From Rikenellaceae bacterium (GTDB lineage: Bacteria > Bacteroidota > Bacteroidia > Bacteroidales > Rikenellaceae), in assembly GCA_015060005.1 (NCBI GenBank), contig SUZI01000002.1, forward strand, positions 1-64,000: DNA of 64,000 nt, given 5' to 3'. Below the pieces are notes generated by a model. It worked only from the letters and a program-made list of their open reading frames with translations, did no database searches and was not told where the DNA came from. This document shows positions 17,351 to 25,569 of the stretch, piece by piece (within the stretch, counting starts at the first letter, position 1; each line of letters starts with the position of its first letter). Position numbers and translations under genes: made by a program.

Positions 17351-17498
17351 AACTTCCTTGTTTTAAGGGTTTATACTTTGTTTCCTACCACAAAGGTAAG
17401 CACAAATGTTGCCATTGCTCCCACCTCGGCGGTGAAACGGAAAAACCTTTATGTGAAAAGCCTTTTTCGCCCCGCGAGCCAACCTTTGGCGACTGCTC

Positions 17499-18263
17499 CT
17501 ACTCTCGCTTTTTACGTCCCAGGAGCGTCATAACACCATCGATGAAGGTCATCGGATGGGTGGGTGCTCCAGGCATCCACAAGTCGACACTATGCCCAGC
17601 AAGGAACTCTCGGTTGACAGCCTTGCTCTCGGCGAAAAGACCGCCCGAGCAAGCCTCACTGCCACAGACAAAGAGGTACTTGGGCTCGGCAACAGCGTCA
17701 TAGCATATCTTCAGAGGCTCAGCCATAGCCGACGAGATAGGGCCTGTGATGACAACTCCATCGGCGTGGCGTGGTGAGGCGGTGAACTCCACACCATAGC
17801 GACCGAAGTCGAAATTGACGTTACCCGTAGCATTGAGCTCCATCTCGATAGAGGCATCACCTCCTGCCGAGACCTGACGCAGCTTGAGCGACGAGCGGAA
17901 GAGCTTTGCCTTAGCCTTATCGACATTAGCAGGACAGAAATCTATCTTATCATCGCCCACCTTAACGACAAGAGCCTCACGTGAGGTGGTAGCTAAACGG
18001 TAGTCGTTCGTAAAACGTATGTTCTGCGGAGCACGACGGGCACACTCGCCACAGAAGAGACAGCGTCCCAAATCGAGTGTGAAGGGTTTCGTAGTGATAG
18101 CTCCCGTAGGGCACAACGCAGCGGCAGCCTCGACAGCTGTCATATCGTCGCTCGCCGACAACACAGGGCGACCACGAAACTCCTCGCTCAGCTCAACCTG
18201 CGTGAGGTCGGGGATATTCTGGCGACCGTGGCTCAGCAGCACTTTTATCTTTGGAAATATCAT
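17499..18263 (-). CDS. Fused ferredoxin-like / small-subunit protein of a hydrogenase-related complex (HyfH-HyfI-like)
   Basis: 254 residues. Residues ~40-95 are a ferredoxin-like domain, ~125-250 a NuoB/HycG-like small subunit (SPRHADGVVITGPIS is diagnostic). The ferredoxin part keeps C51 (LCPTG), C68, C71 and C74 (CLFCGEC), the four ligands of one [4Fe-4S] cluster; the ligands of the other are all missing, with A78 where the last Cys should be. In the small subunit the CxxC pair is replaced by GGDAS (135-138), the last Cys by A233 (MPGAPTHP), and only C205 is kept. So the proximal cluster cannot form as usual. Last gene of the six-gene operon; the stop-to-start gap from the large-subunit gene is 12 bp. 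An Ehr-like, non-hydrogenase role is inferred. Confidence 0.85.
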   Translation of the reverse strand: MIFPKIKVLLSHGRQNIPDLTQVELSEEFRGRPVLSASDDMTAVEAAAALCPTGAITTKPFTLDLGRCLFCGECARRAPQNIRFTNDYRLATTSREALVVKVGDDKIDFCPANVDKAKAKLFRSSLKLRQVSAGGDASIEMELNATGNVNFDFGRYGVEFTASPRHADGVVITGPISSAMAEPLKICYDAVAEPKYLFVCGSEACSGGLFAESKAVNREFLAGHSVDLWMPGAPTHPMTFIDGVMTLLGRKKRE

Positions 18264-18275
18264 ATCGCAAACATA

Positions 18276-19790
18276 TTAGAGGTCGTGACCGCAGTACGAC
18301 AGATTAAAACTCTTGTTACATATAGGGAAGTCGGATATACCCTCGCCACGCACCGCCAAAGCTAAAGCAAGCCAATTGTGCAGGCTCGCATCCTTTACCT
18401 TATAGGTCGCTATATTGCCCTCGGCATCTGTCAGAGCCACGTGGCACGTCTCACCACGCCACCCCTCAACGAGCGACACAGCGAGCGAATCGGCAGCAAG
18501 CGGCATATCGTAGTCGGGCAACGACTGTGAGCCCTCGCCACTACACCGCTCGAGCAGCTGCAGGATATAGTCGGCACTCTGCAACACCTCGCGGCAACGC
18601 ATCATAAGGCGAGCCATAACATCGCCCTGACGCTTCACAATGCTCTCGTGGGCGAGCTCCTCGCCAAAGAGCAGATAGGGGTGAGAGGAGCGTATATCGC
18701 GGTGCACGCCACTTGCACGTGCCGCCATACCGACACCTCCAATCTTAGCCATCTCAGCTCGTGGCACGACACCACACTGCTCGAAACGAGCCAACAGCGT
18801 AGGCGAGCTCTTGATATCCTCTCGCACCTCATTGTAGCGGTGGGCAATCTCACTGACATTGCGACGCACCATAGCTCGCTTCGCCTCGGTAAGAGGGAAG
18901 TGGCTGCCGGCGGCACGTATCAAGCCCTTACCGAAACGGTTGCCACACCACGCCTGGGTGGTGTTGATGGTCATAGTACGCAGAGCCTCACACGCCACCT
19001 GTCCGAGCTGATAGCCCACATCCATACACAAAGCTCCCGTATCGGCGATGTGCATTGCCATACGCTCTAACTCGAGGGCTATCTGTCGCTCGACACTGAG
19101 AGCCTCACTCACACCGACACCTGCCAGCTTCTCGACAGTCATCGCATAAGCCACAGCGTGCGAGACAGCACTGTCGCCCGCAATACTCTCGGCAAGGAGC
19201 GTCTGACGCAGACGGTTGGTCGTAGCAGCAAACTCTCGCTCTACACCTCGGTGCTGATAGCCCAAAGCAATCTCTAAATGGAGCACGTGCTCACCATTGC
19301 AGATGAAACGGAACGCACCTGGCTCGATGATGCCGGCGTGGATAGGTCCTACGTTGACCTCGTGCAACGAGTCGCCCTCGATGGTGTAGAAGGGGTAGCT
19401 GTCGATGGTAGTGCCTCGCTTGACACCCTCCGACGAGAAGCGGAGAGGCTTGAGCCACGGCATAGAGCCAAACCTGACACCATAGAGCTCGGCTATCTCT
19501 CGCTCGAAGGGGTGCAGTGCAGGGTGCAGTGCGGTGAGCGAGGGCAGAGCCACATCGTCGTAATACTCCATAGCAAAGGAGGAGAGCATAATGGTATGCT
19601 CCACATCGTCTAACAGGATGAGGTAGAAACGCAACACACCACCCTCCGCACGTGCGAAGTAGTGTGCCACGTGGTAACGCTCATCGGCGAGTCGCTCCTG
19701 CAGGTCGGCATACAACGCAGCATACTCCACCTGAGGAATATCTGCCAACGCCACAGCCTGCGAGCGGTTATTGATTGTGTGATATATCAT
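18276..19790 (-). CDS. Fused NuoC-NuoD/HyfG-like large subunit lacking NiFe ligands
   Basis: 504 residues. Residues ~1-120 are a NuoC/30-kDa-like domain (ALHPFEREIAELYGVRF). Residues ~140-504 are the group 4 hydrogenase large subunit/NuoD-like domain (VGPIHAGIIEPGAFRF, LEIALGYQHRGVE). Hydrogenases here have ERICGIC; this protein has ESIAGDS (201-207), so both N-terminal NiFe cysteines are Ala/Ser. The C-terminal DPCxSC box reads NLSYCGHDL, with no Cys at either ligand position. It therefore cannot hold a normal NiFe site. It most resembles energy-converting hydrogenase-related (Ehr) subunits, which may contact quinone or another carrier. It is 6 bp downstream of the HyfF-like gene. Confidence 0.87.
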   Translation of the reverse strand: MIYHTINNRSQAVALADIPQVEYAALYADLQERLADERYHVAHYFARAEGGVLRFYLILLDDVEHTIMLSSFAMEYYDDVALPSLTALHPALHPFEREIAELYGVRFGSMPWLKPLRFSSEGVKRGTTIDSYPFYTIEGDSLHEVNVGPIHAGIIEPGAFRFICNGEHVLHLEIALGYQHRGVEREFAATTNRLRQTLLAESIAGDSAVSHAVAYAMTVEKLAGVGVSEALSVERQIALELERMAMHIADTGALCMDVGYQLGQVACEALRTMTINTTQAWCGNRFGKGLIRAAGSHFPLTEAKRAMVRRNVSEIAHRYNEVREDIKSSPTLLARFEQCGVVPRAEMAKIGGVGMAARASGVHRDIRSSHPYLLFGEELAHESIVKRQGDVMARLMMRCREVLQSADYILQLLERCSGEGSQSLPDYDMPLAADSLAVSLVEGWRGETCHVALTDAEGNIATYKVKDASLHNWLALALAVRGEGISDFPICNKSFNLSYCGHDL

Positions 19791-19796
19791 AACTGC

Positions 19797-21200
19797 TTAT
19801 AAAGTTGCAATCTTATCAATCAGATTAAGTAAAAACTCAGGTTGCCACAAGCCTACGACAAGTGCCACAACCAACAGCGAGAGAGCACTATACGAGAGGC
19901 GGCGGTCGACACGCTTCAGGTGAAGCTCATCCTGGTTGGACTGGTAGCAGAGCTTGACAAAACGCTGGCACACCGAGTAGATGACGATACACATAATGAC
20001 CGTGATGGCTATGGTGAGCCACAAATCGCCATCGAGCACTGTCTGCATCAATATCTTCAGCTCGGAGATAAAGAGCGGCGAGGGTGGAAATGCCAGCACA
20101 GCAACCATACCTGCTAAAAGACCGATAGCTCCCACCTTATTGATATTTATGTAGTCGCCGATACGGTTGATGCGGTAGCCATTGTATATCTGACGCACCA
20201 CAGCTATCTGCAAAAAGAGGCTACTCTTGATGAAGGTGTGGCATACGGTGTGGAAGATAGCTGCCCACACGCCTGCACCTCCTATGCCCAAGCCGATAGC
20301 CACGATACCCATATTCTCGACCGTAGAGTACGACAGGAAACGCTTATAGTTGTTGGTGCGACGCAGGAACAACGCTCCCACAGCAAGGCTCATAACACCG
20401 ATGATAACCATCACGCTCTGCACCCACCCGAAGACAGGTGTAGCGGCGTAGAGGCTATATATGCGGAAGATAGCCAAAAAGCCTGCATTGACCAAGCCCG
20501 TAGAGATGAGAGCCGAGGCAGGGGCTGGAGCGGCGAAGTTGGCATCGACACCGATAGTGTACAACGGGAAAATCTCCATCTTACAGCTATATCCCGTCAA
20601 AATAAGCAGGAACGCCACCTTGAGATAGAGTGGGTTTGCCTCGCCGATGAGCTCTCGCATCTGCGTATAGTTGAGCGAGGTGTTATCTGCCGCCGCACTC
20701 AGCAGCAGGATACCCAAATAGGCGATAGCGATACCCGTAGAGCAGACGAAGAGGTACTTCCACGTAGCCTCCAAAGCATCCTCCGTATGGCGGTAGTAGA
20801 TGATACCGGCACTACACAGGGTGGTCGCCTCCAACAAAATCCACGTAACGGCGATATTATTGGCGAAGTAGACACCCGTAATGGCTGCTATGAGCAACAT
20901 AAGCAACGAGAAATATTGACGGTAGCCCACGATAGAGTCCTCCCCCAGATACTCCTCGCTGTGTATCAGCACATAGATAGCCACGACAGCCATCAGCAGA
21001 TAGAACAGCACACCCGCCTCGTCAAACGTGAAGAGCGTGCCCGACGTAGCACCCCACCAGCCACCGGCAAAGAGCGTGGCAGCAAAGCCTACGTGCGAGA
21101 GGATATAGACTCCGCAGAGAGCCTTCACATAGCGTTTGTCGCGGGCAAAGAGCGTGGCACCAGCCAACGCAACCCATATAGCGAAGAAGATATATATCAT
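19797..21200 (-). CDS. Proton-translocating antiporter-like subunit (HyfF-like)
   Basis: A 467-residue membrane protein of the NuoL/M/N (Mrp antiporter) family with about 13-14 segments. Key ion-path residues are present: the TM5 Glu in WILLEATTLCS, the TM7 Lys in GYSCKMEIFPLY, and the conserved RFLSYSTVENMG and HTVCHTFIKSSLF blocks. Such subunits pump H+ or Na+ in complex I and group 4 hydrogenases. It follows the HyfE-like gene by 4 bp. The intact ion-path residues show that coupling function is probably kept although the redox subunits are altered. Confidence 0.9.
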   Translation of the reverse strand: MIYIFFAIWVALAGATLFARDKRYVKALCGVYILSHVGFAATLFAGGWWGATSGTLFTFDEAGVLFYLLMAVVAIYVLIHSEEYLGEDSIVGYRQYFSLLMLLIAAITGVYFANNIAVTWILLEATTLCSAGIIYYRHTEDALEATWKYLFVCSTGIAIAYLGILLLSAAADNTSLNYTQMRELIGEANPLYLKVAFLLILTGYSCKMEIFPLYTIGVDANFAAPAPASALISTGLVNAGFLAIFRIYSLYAATPVFGWVQSVMVIIGVMSLAVGALFLRRTNNYKRFLSYSTVENMGIVAIGLGIGGAGVWAAIFHTVCHTFIKSSLFLQIAVVRQIYNGYRINRIGDYININKVGAIGLLAGMVAVLAFPPSPLFISELKILMQTVLDGDLWLTIAITVIMCIVIYSVCQRFVKLCYQSNQDELHLKRVDRRLSYSALSLLVVALVVGLWQPEFLLNLIDKIATL

Positions 21201-21204
21201 AGCA

Positions 21205-21834
21205 TCAGTCTTTTACGTGAGTTAGTTTGTCGCTGTTGTCGGTGTGGATATGTTTGTCGACCTTCGTGAGGAACATACCGAGCATCAACACCGACATCAA
21301 GATATCGAGCATAATAGCCGAGTTAATCAAAATGGGCATCTCGACACCGATAGCCATTGAGAAGAGCAACACACCATTTTCGATGACCAGGAAGCCTATC
21401 ATATGGGTGAAGATACGTGAACGCAACACGATGAGTATCAGTCCGCTGAGCAACGCATAGAGTGCCACGCCGAAAAAGACCATATTGACCGACGAGTCGG
21501 CTATATAGTAGGTCGTAACGGTGCTGATGATAAGTGCCGCAATCGACAACATCAGCGAGTTGAACTGCGAGGTGCCCGAGGTGCGGACACGGTTTATCTT
21601 GGTCTTGTTTATCACGCGGTGGAGGATGGCAGGCACGATGATAGCCTTGAAGATGAGCGTCTCGGTGATGATGAAGCCCAACTCAATCCAATCCAGCGAG
21701 TGCAGACGCAGCAGGGCTATGCCAAGCAGAATCCAGCCCTGCACGGTGATGACCGAGGCGTAGTTGCGGAAACGCTCAACGATAGAGAGGTAGGTGAGCG
21801 TCAGCACATATAATATAATGAGCGAAAGTAACAT
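21205..21834 (-). CDS. HyfE-like membrane subunit (NuoK-related)
   Basis: A 209-residue protein of five or six hydrophobic segments, close to the usual ~216 residues of HyfE. The N-terminal block (LSIVERFRNYASVITVQGWI) and the C-terminal NuoK-like block (FLVIENGVLLFSMAIGVEMP) are characteristic, with the membrane Glu in VIENG. It is a structural, ion-path subunit of hydrogenase-4-type complexes. There is a 6-bp gap from the HyfC-like gene and 4 bp to the HyfF-like gene. Confidence 0.87.
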   Translation of the reverse strand: MLLSLIILYVLTLTYLSIVERFRNYASVITVQGWILLGIALLRLHSLDWIELGFIITETLIFKAIIVPAILHRVINKTKINRVRTSGTSQFNSLMLSIAALIISTVTTYYIADSSVNMVFFGVALYALLSGLILIVLRSRIFTHMIGFLVIENGVLLFSMAIGVEMPILINSAIMLDILMSVLMLGMFLTKVDKHIHTDNSDKLTHVKD

Positions 21835-21840
21835 AGGTCG

Positions 21841-22755
21841 TTAGATGTTAATGTTTAGCTGCAAGAGGTAGCCGATGAAGAATATCAGCGTCGCCATAGC
21901 CAACACGGTAACCACAAAGGTGGTATTACGGATGAGCTTGTTGCGTGCCTGCGAAGACTCCACAACACCTATCGCAACACCCGTAAGCAGGATTGCCACA
22001 GGTGTCGCAAACCACCAATGGAAACAACACGTAGCGGCGATAGCATTGGCTGCAACCATAGCGAAGCAGGCGGTCTTGAGCCAGCCCGCAATCTTTATCA
22101 TAGCAAGGTCTATTCCACTATAATCCAAGCACATAACCTCGTGTATCATAGTCAGCTCGAGGTGGGTGCGTGGGTCGTCGACAGGCACTCTGCCTGCCTC
22201 GATGAATGCCACCTGCACGAACAGGTAGGCTGCCAGCATCATAACGATAGTGTGGTGGAGGTTGAACGACTGCTCGACCTCGAAAATCTCGGCAAACGAC
22301 GTATAGCCGCAAAACATAGCCAGCGTAGCGAAGCCCATCATAAGGGCGGGCTCGATGAGTGCTCCGTAGAGAGCCTCACGTGCCGCTCCCATACCCTCGA
22401 AAGAGCTACCCGTATCCATAGCGGCAAGGATGATGGCAAGACGTGCCAGAGCCAACGTATAGGCGAAGCAGATGACATCGCCCTCAAACGAGATGAGGGG
22501 ATAGAGGTCTGCCACAGGGATGAACAGAAGTGCCACAACCGACACAGCTAAATAGACAGCAGGAGCTATGCGGAAGAGAGCGGTGGTCGTGGTCGAGTAG
22601 ACCGAGCCCTTACGCAACAACACGCCGACATCGCGTAGGTGCTGCACGAAAGGGATACCCTTCCTGCCCGAGAGCAGGGCTCGCATGCGGTTAATCACGC
22701 CGGTGATTGTCAACGCTACGACAATCATCAATAGTGTATTAAGTGCAATTGCCAT
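21841..22755 (-). CDS. HyfC/NuoH-like membrane subunit
   Basis: A 304-residue membrane protein with about eight segments. It carries the group 4/complex I motifs LRDVGVLLRKGSVYS after TM1, and EAGRVPVDDPRTHLELTMIH followed by EVMCLDYSG. NuoH-like subunits anchor the peripheral arm and form part of the quinone or redox-coupling channel. The acidic loop residues are preserved. It lies 4 bp downstream of the HyfB-like gene. Confidence 0.92.
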   Translation of the reverse strand: MAIALNTLLMIVVALTITGVINRMRALLSGRKGIPFVQHLRDVGVLLRKGSVYSTTTTALFRIAPAVYLAVSVVALLFIPVADLYPLISFEGDVICFAYTLALARLAIILAAMDTGSSFEGMGAAREALYGALIEPALMMGFATLAMFCGYTSFAEIFEVEQSFNLHHTIVMMLAAYLFVQVAFIEAGRVPVDDPRTHLELTMIHEVMCLDYSGIDLAMIKIAGWLKTACFAMVAANAIAATCCFHWWFATPVAILLTGVAIGVVESSQARNKLIRNTTFVVTVLAMATLIFFIGYLLQLNINI

Positions 22756-22759
22756 AGCC

Positions 22760-24748
22760 TTAGATTACATTTAAGAGTGATAGAACAAAGATTGCCACAA
22801 GGAAGAGCAGGGCGAAGAGTATGTAGTGGTTAATCTTACCCGTACGCAGACTCATTATGCGTTTGTTTATCTGACGCAGCAGCTCCACCCACCAGGCAGC
22901 GAAGAGGCTGTCAATCTTATCCTTATGACGCACGCCATAGGTGTGGCGTGAAGGGAAAATCTCGCCCTTGCCCACAGCCTTACCCTCGACCATCTGCTGT
23001 GTGATGGAGGTGGCGATAGACTCCACACCCTCGGCAAACGACTCGCCCGTATACTGCATACGTCCGTTAGGCGAGGTGAAGCCACAGCCCCACGTAGGGC
23101 CCTCGGCGATGGTGCGTGAGCGTTGTGCACGCTGCTTGAGAAGGTACAGAAATGTGGTGAGCAGGATGAGCATCAGAGCCACCAACGAAATGTGGAAGAG
23201 TGTCGGAGTGATATACCCTGCCAAGACAGGCTCGGCAGAGGGCATAAACTGCAACGCCACACGCTCGATGACCACAACACTATACTGCGGCACGAGACCG
23301 ATGCAGAGGATGGCGATGGTAGGTATAGCCATAGCCACTATGCGGGCGTTATCCACCTCGCGGCTCTCGGCTACGTGGTGGTGGCGTGGAGTACCCAAGA
23401 AAACTGTGCTATATAGCTTCGAGAATGCCAGCACGACAAAGCCTCCGATGAGCGACAAGCCGATGAGTCCCACAGCGGCAGGCAGCACGTTGACACCCCA
23501 CCTGACGCTGTCGAACATACCGAGATATATCAGAAACTCGCCCACAAAGCCATTCAGCGGCGGCATAGCACATATAGCGACCGTAGCCACAAGGAACAGG
23601 ACCGCCGTCATAGGCATATACTTCGCCACGCCGCCCAGCTTATCGAGGTGGGTGGTGTGCGTCTGGGAGTAGATGTTACCTGCACCGAAGAAGAGCAGCG
23701 ACTTGAATAATGAGTGGTTCACCAAGTGGAGCAACGTACCGCAGAGCGACACCGTAGCGAGCAACGTAGCACCCTCAGCCTTGCTCAGAGTAGCGATACC
23801 CAAGCCGATGAAGATGATACCGACATTCTCCATACTCGAGTATGCCAGCAGACGTTTCATATCGTTCTGCGTAGTGGCGAGGACGATACCCCACACGCCC
23901 GTAACGATACCTACAGCGAGGATTATCATTCCTATCACGTAGAGCTCCTCCGCCTCGCCCAAGTGCCACAGGATACGCATCACGCCGTAGACACCCGTCT
24001 TAATCATCACGCCCGACATAATAGCCGAGACGTGCGACGGTGCTGCAGGGTGAGCCTCGGGCAGCCACACGTGCAGAGGAAACATTCCCGCCTTCATACC
24101 GAAGCCGAGCAGGAACAGGACAAACAACACTATGGTCTTGGAGCTTGAAGCACAGAGCGACACCGCCTCAAACGAAGCCTCGCCCGTAAGCGAGAAGGTC
24201 GTAGCGAAAGCTGCCACCAGCAGGATGAAGCCTATGTGCATCATAACGAGGTAGGTCAGAGCGGCACGCAGCACCTCGGCACGTTGTGCATCGAACAGAA
24301 TAAGCACAAACGAGGCTATGGTCATCATCTCCCACGCCAAGAGGAACGAGAAGCCGCCACTCGAGATGACAACACCCATCATAGCTGCCACCAACAGCAC
24401 CAACGAGAGGTAGTGCAGCGAGATGTGAGCCGAGGACTTCTTGTCGAGATAGTGGTTCAGGTAGCCCTTCGAGTAGATGACCGTAGCGATGCCTGCCACA
24501 GCTATAACAACCAAAAAGAGTGCCGACAGAGCATCTATGGAGAGCTTCTCGACACCAAAGACAGGGCTGGCGATAGACCACTGCACATCGGGCAGCAGCC
24601 CCGCAAGGACTCCAACCGAAGGGACAAGTGCCGCCACCGCCAGAGCCACTATAACTCCTGTTGCCACCCACACCTTTGCCCGCACAGGCGTCGCAAAGAG
24701 CAACACAGCCACAAGAGCAATAGCCAATGGTAGTAATGCGTAGAACAT
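22760..24748 (-). CDS. Proton-translocating antiporter-like subunit (HyfB-like)
   Basis: A 662-residue antiporter-like subunit of the NuoL/HyfB type with about 14-16 segments and an extended C-terminus. Visible motifs: TM5 Glu in LLAWEMMTIASF, TM7 Lys in GFGMKAGMFPLHVWLPEAHP, RLLAYSSMENVGIIFIGLG, and NHSLFKSLLFFGAGNIY. The C-terminal WGCGF and FPSRHTYG stretches are typical of HyfB. It is the first gene of the cluster, in the E. coli hyf order B-C-E-F-G-I without hyfA and hyfD. rsmE lies 47 bp upstream in the same direction, and no separate promoter is evident. Confidence 0.9.
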   Translation of the reverse strand: MFYALLPLAIALVAVLLFATPVRAKVWVATGVIVALAVAALVPSVGVLAGLLPDVQWSIASPVFGVEKLSIDALSALFLVVIAVAGIATVIYSKGYLNHYLDKKSSAHISLHYLSLVLLVAAMMGVVISSGGFSFLLAWEMMTIASFVLILFDAQRAEVLRAALTYLVMMHIGFILLVAAFATTFSLTGEASFEAVSLCASSSKTIVLFVLFLLGFGMKAGMFPLHVWLPEAHPAAPSHVSAIMSGVMIKTGVYGVMRILWHLGEAEELYVIGMIILAVGIVTGVWGIVLATTQNDMKRLLAYSSMENVGIIFIGLGIATLSKAEGATLLATVSLCGTLLHLVNHSLFKSLLFFGAGNIYSQTHTTHLDKLGGVAKYMPMTAVLFLVATVAICAMPPLNGFVGEFLIYLGMFDSVRWGVNVLPAAVGLIGLSLIGGFVVLAFSKLYSTVFLGTPRHHHVAESREVDNARIVAMAIPTIAILCIGLVPQYSVVVIERVALQFMPSAEPVLAGYITPTLFHISLVALMLILLTTFLYLLKQRAQRSRTIAEGPTWGCGFTSPNGRMQYTGESFAEGVESIATSITQQMVEGKAVGKGEIFPSRHTYGVRHKDKIDSLFAAWWVELLRQINKRIMSLRTGKINHYILFALLFLVAIFVLSLLNVI

Positions 24749-24795
24749 TTACAACTTATTTTTGTTATTGTTTTATTTTCTGTCGAGCCACAAGC

Positions 24796-25518
24796 CTATC
24801 GGCTATTCTCCGTAGCGACCATCACCGTTGCCACAACAGCAGCAGTCTCGGTACGCAGACGCTGGTTGCCCAGCGTGATAGGCTCGAAGCCGTTTTCGAG
24901 TGCAAATTTAATCTCTTCGGGCGAAAAATCTCCTTCGGGACCAATCAAAATTAAAATATTTTCATTTTTTTTAATAATTGAGGGTAGGTAGGCTCTCTCG
25001 CGGCACGCCTCATCTATCGTGCGGTCGCAGTGGGCGATGAACTTCTGCCCCTCGAAAGGCATCTGCACAACACGCCTGAGCGGTGTCAGCTCATCCAACG
25101 CAGGGTGGTAAGCCTTGAGCGACTGCTTGACAGCCGAGGTAATGACACGCAGCTCGCGGTCGTATTTGATGATGCGTCGCTCGCTATGGTCGCACTCCAC
25201 AGGTATGAAACGGCTGACACCCACCTCGGTAGCCTTCTCCAAAAACCACTCGAAGCGTTCGATATTCTTCGTCGGGGCGACCGCCATAGTCAGAGCATAG
25301 GGCATACGTTCAAACTCCGCCTCGGTATGCTCGACAGCTATCGTGCAGCGGCGTGCGTTGTCGTCGATGATGCGGCAGGTGTGCAGGTTACCGACTCCGT
25401 CGGTTACGTGGATTGTGTCGCCTGCGTGCAGACGCAGCACCTTGATACAGTGTTTTGACTCCTCCTCCGAGAGCGTATATGGCTCTAATGTGATATCGGG
25501 TGCGTAAAATAGTTGCAT
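24796..25518 (-). CDS. rsmE: 16S rRNA (uracil1498-N3)-methyltransferase
   Basis: A 240-residue SPOUT-class methyltransferase acting on U1498 of 16S rRNA. It has an N-terminal PUA-like part (SEEESKHCIKVLRLHAGDTI), the KNIERFEWFLEKATEVGVSR block with the diagnostic ECDHSERR, and the C-terminal SAM knot ILIGPEGDFSPEEI and LGNQRLRTETAAV. The length is normal. The start is ATG 25516-25518, divergent from the M3 peptidase gene. It may head the transcript of the hydrogenase-related operon. Confidence 0.95.
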   Translation of the reverse strand: MQLFYAPDITLEPYTLSEEESKHCIKVLRLHAGDTIHVTDGVGNLHTCRIIDDNARRCTIAVEHTEAEFERMPYALTMAVAPTKNIERFEWFLEKATEVGVSRFIPVECDHSERRIIKYDRELRVITSAVKQSLKAYHPALDELTPLRRVVQMPFEGQKFIAHCDRTIDEACRERAYLPSIIKKNENILILIGPEGDFSPEEIKFALENGFEPITLGNQRLRTETAAVVATVMVATENSR

Positions 25519-25543
25519 AACTTTAAGTTAAATATTACCTTTG
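25513..25543 (+). promoter_or_regulatory. Bacteroidota-type promoter of the M3 peptidase operon
   Basis: TTG (25513-25515), 20 bp, TACCTTTG (25536-25543). A mirror-image TACCTTTG on the minus strand directly abuts it (25544-25551), making a 16-bp palindrome. The peptidase start is 26 bp downstream. Confidence 0.8.
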
Positions 25544-25569
25544 CAAAGGTATCAATTATAAATTTAGTA

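Noticed and set aside
17499..24748. Calling the operon an active hydrogenase 4 or formate hydrogenlyase
   Set aside because: All four NiFe-ligand positions and three of four proximal-cluster ligands are not cysteine, and no hyp or fdh genes are nearby.
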